Positions 32,440-35,826 of a DNA stretch of 35,826 nt are shown in pieces. Within the stretch, counting starts at the first letter, position 1; every line of letters starts with the position of its first letter. Made by a program: the position numbers and the translations under genes. A model generated the notes under the pieces. That model saw only the letters and a list, made by a program, of their open reading frames with translations, searched no databases and had not been told where the DNA came from. The DNA is taken from contig JAAAVE010000011.1 of assembly GCA_015679605.1 (NCBI GenBank), positions 19,443-55,268 of the forward strand, given 5' to 3'. This stretch comes from Podila epigama (Eukaryota > Mortierellomycota > Mortierellomycetes > Mortierellales > Mortierellaceae).

Positions 32440-33060
32440 TTGTTCTCACTCCATCATGAACACGGAGGACGTGATGTTCTCATCCGGGACGAAAAGTTTA
32501 TTGATGAAAAATATAGGCAAGATCTTTGCTATGCTTGACACGGTTATCCTTGCGAACTGGATTAGCGCGCTCAACACTGCTGAGGAGGAAAAATTGACCT
32601 TTATTTTCGAAAAATATCGTAAAGAACGGTACCCGGTGGCCTAGGACGCCTTTGCGGCAAGCCAAATGTTTAGAATGGCTTTGGGCAAGGGGCAAGGGTG
32701 AGGAAATTGCCTTCCGAAAATACCACAATTTCAAACTTACAACACATTCCCTGCACTTGGTGAAACCACCATAGGACTTTCGTTCCATGATGACTCGTGG
32801 CCTTTTGACACGAATGCCTTAATGGCTCTGAGGACTACTAATTAAGAAAATGTCGAAAGAAAGATTTCAACCTTCCTTCCGCTGGTGGAAGATACCTCGA
32901 AATCGGCTTATCAACACAGTTTTCAGAAGACCCTTGCTACTCATAGGAAGGACGCTTTTAAGCCAAAGCGAGGGCTGACATTCATACTAATGTTGGTGCC
33001 ATTGACAAGAAGGTCCAGGTGGATGTCAACCAAGGTGCTAATGCCATTTGAACCAGTTCA
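32440..33060 (+). pseudogene. decayed monooxygenase copy C (ends of exon 4, exon 6, exon 7)
   Basis: About 32455-32495 resembles the end of exon 4 (GGACGTGATGTTCTCATC against the GGRAVLIGD codons of D). The microexon and its introns are gone. From about 32527 exon 6 is recognisable (FAMLDTVILANWISALN, FIFEKYRKERYPVA), interrupted by TAG at 32642-32644 where functional copies have Lys, then DAFAASQMFRMALGK. A 7-bp tandem duplication (GGGCAAG twice) sits at the former splice donor. After an acceptor at 32774, exon 7 is recognisable (MTRG, TRMP) with TAA at 32820-32822 and TGA at 32829-32831. A frameshift follows, then LPLVEDTSKSAYQHSFQKTL in another frame. No function is expected. Confidence 0.85.
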
Positions 33061-33157
33061 CTACTAGGAAGAAGACTTTTTGTCTTTGTTTTTGCCCTAA
33101 TGAAAACGAAGCAAAGATAAAAAAAGAAATAAGGAAGTCAACGATATCGATATAAAA

Positions 33158-33270
33158 CGTTGCCCTCCAAGATGACACGCGGTGTCATCCAACGAATGAC
33201 TATTTGGTTCTGAAGACTCGTCGCAAAGCGCGCCTTCAGCTTAGCTTGTATAAAACGGTGAACAACGGGG
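33158..33270 (+). pseudogene. additional exon-7 relic of a further monooxygenase copy
   Basis: CCCTCCAAGATGACACGCGG and following bases translate to LPSKMTRGVIQRMTIWF, stop, RLVAKR. This aligns with IPSKMARGVIKRMPVWLWRLLGKK of paralog B. A shortened match to the QPSLHKT segment follows near 33238-33262. Relic C already has its own exon 7, so this is a remnant of another copy. Confidence 0.75.
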
Positions 33271-33652
33271 GTGCCCTAGATTTTTACGTCCCATCTGGCA
33301 AGGTGCCAATTCAAGAGACATTTTTGCTGTCAATGTGAACTTCTAGGTAGGGCTAATGTACACTCATGTAGCCTAAAACACAATCCTTTGTACGATACCT
33401 CACGGAAGACGATGTTTGGGCAGTCCGAACTTGTCTTTGAACTCGTAATGTGTTTGTTTGCCATTGGGAACCAATAGCGTGTACGGTGTAATGTGCCCAG
33501 GTGAGTACAATGCTGTTCATGGTCTAACGAATGGCGTGGGTCCTGGTCATTGACCATCTTCTCATTGTGAACATCATCATCTCTCATTCTTGTCTACCAT
33601 CATCATCAATTCATCATCCATTCGTCATCCATTCCTGAAGGCACGTAAAAAA
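33271..33652. other. upstream region of monooxygenase D
   Basis: The left part (33271-33490) shows no gene. The right part (about 33490-33652) is the second copy of the upstream block described at 27390-27550. Confidence 0.6.
33544..33556. promoter_or_regulatory. perfect palindrome TGGTCATTGACCA upstream of monooxygenase D
   Basis: This 13-bp palindrome is identical to that before gene A, ending 96 bp before the ATG of D. The flanking sequence has diverged more than the palindrome. Confidence 0.5.
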
Positions 33653-35723
33653 ATGTCTTCCTCCAAAACTTCAAAGAGCCCTGTGGCCCAAACGTCGGCT
33701 CCTCAGGCCCCGGAAGATCCCATCAAAATAAAACATGAAAAACCCATGGTTATCATCTCTGGTGCTGGTATTGCCGGCCTCACCCTGGCAGTTCTTCTTC
33801 AAAAGGCACGCATTCCTTACGCGGTCTTTGAGCGCGCTCGTGCGATAAAACCTCTTGGTATGTTGTGGTAGAATTTCATATTGCATGCAGAAACATACAT
33901 CATACCCCTGTCTTACGTTCTTGTTGTGCTGGTATTAGGATCATTTATATTCTTGGGGCCTCTTACTGGCCCCTTATTTAAGCAGCTTGGGATTTATGAT
34001 GAGTTTGTAGCTCTGGGAAAGGAGCACACTCTGTCCCAAGTGTACACTGAGGATCTCAAGCCTGCTTTCGACATGGCAATTGAGTGGGCGGAAGACTTGT
34101 AAGTCACTACATTGATTGTTTTCCTTTGAAAGACGCTATAGTATTTAACCCTTCAGTCGTATGCTACTCTAGGACTGGATATAAACAATACAATATTTCG
34201 CGTCCAGAGCTCTATGACCTGCTGTTGCGTCAGATTCCTGCTCAGCGCATCAACCTTGGTAAGCGAATCTTATCCTATACAGAGCTTCCGGAAGGTGTCA
34301 TGATCCAGTGCTCGGACAACTCCCAGTACATTGGTAACATCCTTGTTGGTGCCGATGGAGCGTACTCTGCAGTTCGTCATCAGTTGTACTCGAACCTCAA
34401 GAAGGATTCCCAGCTACCTCTTTGCGACGATGTCTCTTTGCCGTACAGCTGTGCTTGTCTTGTTGGCCAAACAGTTATTTTGGATCCTGAGGAGTTTCCT
34501 GAGGTCAAGGAAGAAAAGTGCGAATCGAATATTGTTCTTGGAAGAGACAGTCAGTGCACGGTAAGCGTTTTACCTATGTATAATACTCTCTCTCGCTCGC
34601 TCTCTCTCTCTCACGGAACCATTTTGTAGTAACAGCGTCCAACTATTCTATAGTGGTGTACCGCAACAACCAAGAAGAATAGGGTTTGCTGGATGGTTAT
34701 TCAGTACTTGAATAAGCATACCTACAAGGACAATGATACCTTCCGCACTACTGAGTGGGGTCCTGAGTGTGCAGAGGCATTGGCCAAAGAGGTCAGGGAG
34801 TTCAAGCTTCCAGGGCTCCGTAATGGACAGCCAAGAACTCTTGGAGACTATGTGGACCGTACTCCACCGCAGAACATGTCCAAAGTCATTCTCGAGGAGA
34901 TTGTATTCGAAACATGGTATGGAGGGCGCGCCGTCCTCATCGGTGATGGTAAGTGAATATACTTTTGTTGAGTTGGTAATGCAGATGAATGACAACATTC
35001 TAACATTGACCTTACCTCTTTTGCGCGGTATTCACGTTAAAATTCACTATTACCTATACAGCTTGTCACAAGGTACAAAATGATTTTCATCTCCAAAGTG
35101 TTATTTATGTTACATATCGTTGTCACTTTTTCTTACCAGATCTCTGACGAGACCCTTTCATAAAATAGATGAATCCTAGTGGTGGTGTCGGAGCCTCTCA
35201 TGCCATGCTGGACGCTGTGACTCTTGCCAATTGGATTAGCACGCTCAGGTATCCTGAACAGGATGATTTGACCGAGATTTTCAAAGAGTATCGCAAAGAA
35301 CGGTACCCAGTGGCCAAGGAAGCCTTTGCAACAAGCCAGATGTTTAGAATGAGCCTGGGAAAGGTAAAAAAAAAAAAAAGCATTATCAAGACATTGTAGT
35401 AATATCATATACAAGAGACTGAGACATTTAAGCCGTTCTGTTCTTTGTTAATTTAGGACATTCCTTCCCAAATGACGCGAAGCGTCATAAAACGAATGCC
35501 CGTTTGGCTTTGGAAATTGCTTGCCAAGAAAATGGCAAAGGCAAGATTCCAAGCTTCGTTCTTGCCTTTGGTACACGACACAGCGAAAGCAAAGGCTCGT
35601 CACCAACCCAGCTTGAAGAAGACCATGGCCATTCACAAAAAGAATGCTGAGGAATTGGCCAAAGCCGATGATGACGATAAAAAAGATCAGGACGAAGTCG
35701 CCGCGGGTGCTAGAGCCATCTAA
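33653..35723 (+). CDS. class A FAD-dependent monooxygenase, paralog D (intact)
   Basis: The model is 506 aa from exons 33653-33857, 33939-34098, 34173-34560, 34654-34948, 35062-35072, 35169-35363 and 35457-35723. It is the most complete member of the array and the best reference for the family. Motifs: VIISGAGIAGLTLAVLL, GADGAYSAVR, and GDACHK joined to MNPSGGVGASHAMLDAVTL. The tail is intact and longest (WLWKLLAKKMAKARFQASFL), ending in a charged DDDDKKDQDE stretch. The start is the ATG after the A-run shared with gene A; an upstream extension to 33590 lacks an ATG. No signal peptide or transmembrane segment is evident; the enzyme is probably cytosolic or peripherally membrane-bound through the basic aromatic tail. 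Reaction and substrate are not determinable here. Confidence 0.9.
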
Positions 35724-35807
35724 TCCACCTAATCTTCGTCGTTTCCTGCGAATCAAGAATGTTTACTGTTTGTTCCGGAAGACTATATCTAATTGATTAC
35801 ACTCGAG

Positions 35808-35826
35808 TTTTTTTTTTTTTTTTTTT
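35808..35826. repeat. T19 homopolymer at the right edge
   Basis: The window ends in 19 consecutive T residues, 84 bp after the stop of monooxygenase D. With the A18 at the other end this suggests contig ends at homopolymers. Confidence 0.95.

Noticed and set aside
29400-32831. RIP-like mutation as the cause of the stops in monooxygenases A and C
   Set aside because: The A stop is TTG to TAG and the C exon 6 stop is AAG to TAG, both transversions. Only one stop in C (TGG to TGA) fits a C-to-T type change.
27551-35723. Full secondary-metabolite gene cluster
   Set aside because: Only monooxygenases are present; no polyketide synthase, peptide synthetase, terpene cyclase, transporter or cluster regulator is visible in the window.
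1-35826. CRISPR array, tRNA, rRNA or prokaryotic operon
   Set aside because: I found no regularly spaced repeats, no tRNA-like T-loop in a plausible fold, and all large genes have spliceosomal introns.

Overview
This is a 35.8-kb piece of an intron-rich fungal nuclear genome. I found no bacterial-type genes, rRNA or tRNA. The introns are short with GT-AG or GC-AG ends, fungal-type AATAAA signals are present, and the gene set (a PH+CRIB PAK kinase, ALG13, RMI1, TRAPPC8/Trs85, a tomosyn-type Sro7 protein) points to a filamentous fungus. An early-diverging lineage such as Mortierellomycotina/Mucoromycota is my inference and was not tested. The window begins with A18 and ends with T19, as a contig broken at homopolymers would. 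All exon models below were built by hand from splice signals, reading phase and protein-family continuity. Every complete model sums to a whole number of codons.

Layout. 69-2070 (-): 5' part of a Cla4-like PAK kinase running off the left edge. 3559-7158 (+): an unassigned nuclear-looking WD40 protein. 7711-10461 (+): a large BTB/POZ protein whose BTB fold is split by an insert. 10543-11438 (-): ALG13, tail-to-tail with the BTB gene. 11643-15316 (+): RMI1, sharing a 204-bp divergent promoter with ALG13. 15457-21388 (-): TRAPPC8/Trs85 with 13 exons, tail-to-tail with RMI1. 21813-26565 (+): a tomosyn/Sro7-family protein with a C-terminal R-SNARE motif, divergent from TRAPPC8. 26566-27550: mostly non-coding, with one uncertain minus-strand exon.

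27551-35723 is an accessory block: a local family of class A FAD-dependent monooxygenases. It has three recognisable genes (A, 27551-29402 +; B, 29925-31972 -; D, 33653-35723 +), one decayed copy (C, about 32440-33060 +) and one further last-exon relic (33158-33270 +). A, B and D share identical internal exon lengths (160, 388, 295, 11 and 195 nt), including an 11-nt microexon that encodes part of the FAD-binding GD motif. A carries a single in-frame TAG that removes a C-terminal tail kept by B and D. A and D also share a duplicated upstream block containing a perfect 13-bp palindrome.

How the genes relate. TRAPPC8 (TRAPPIII tethering, Ypt1/Rab1 activation) and the tomosyn/Sro7 protein (SNARE control at exocytosis) are divergent neighbours acting in membrane traffic. 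PAK kinase signalling acts on polarity. ALG13 acts in N-glycan precursor synthesis and RMI1 in Holliday-junction dissolution. Apart from the shared divergent promoter I see no functional operon-like logic in the housekeeping part. The most unusual signals are: six consensus sumoylation motifs plus a SUMO-interacting motif in the RMI1 linker; an in-frame Q/S-repeat candidate cassette exon inside the PAK PH domain; an excess of GC-AG introns; and the birth-and-death monooxygenase array with its shared palindrome.
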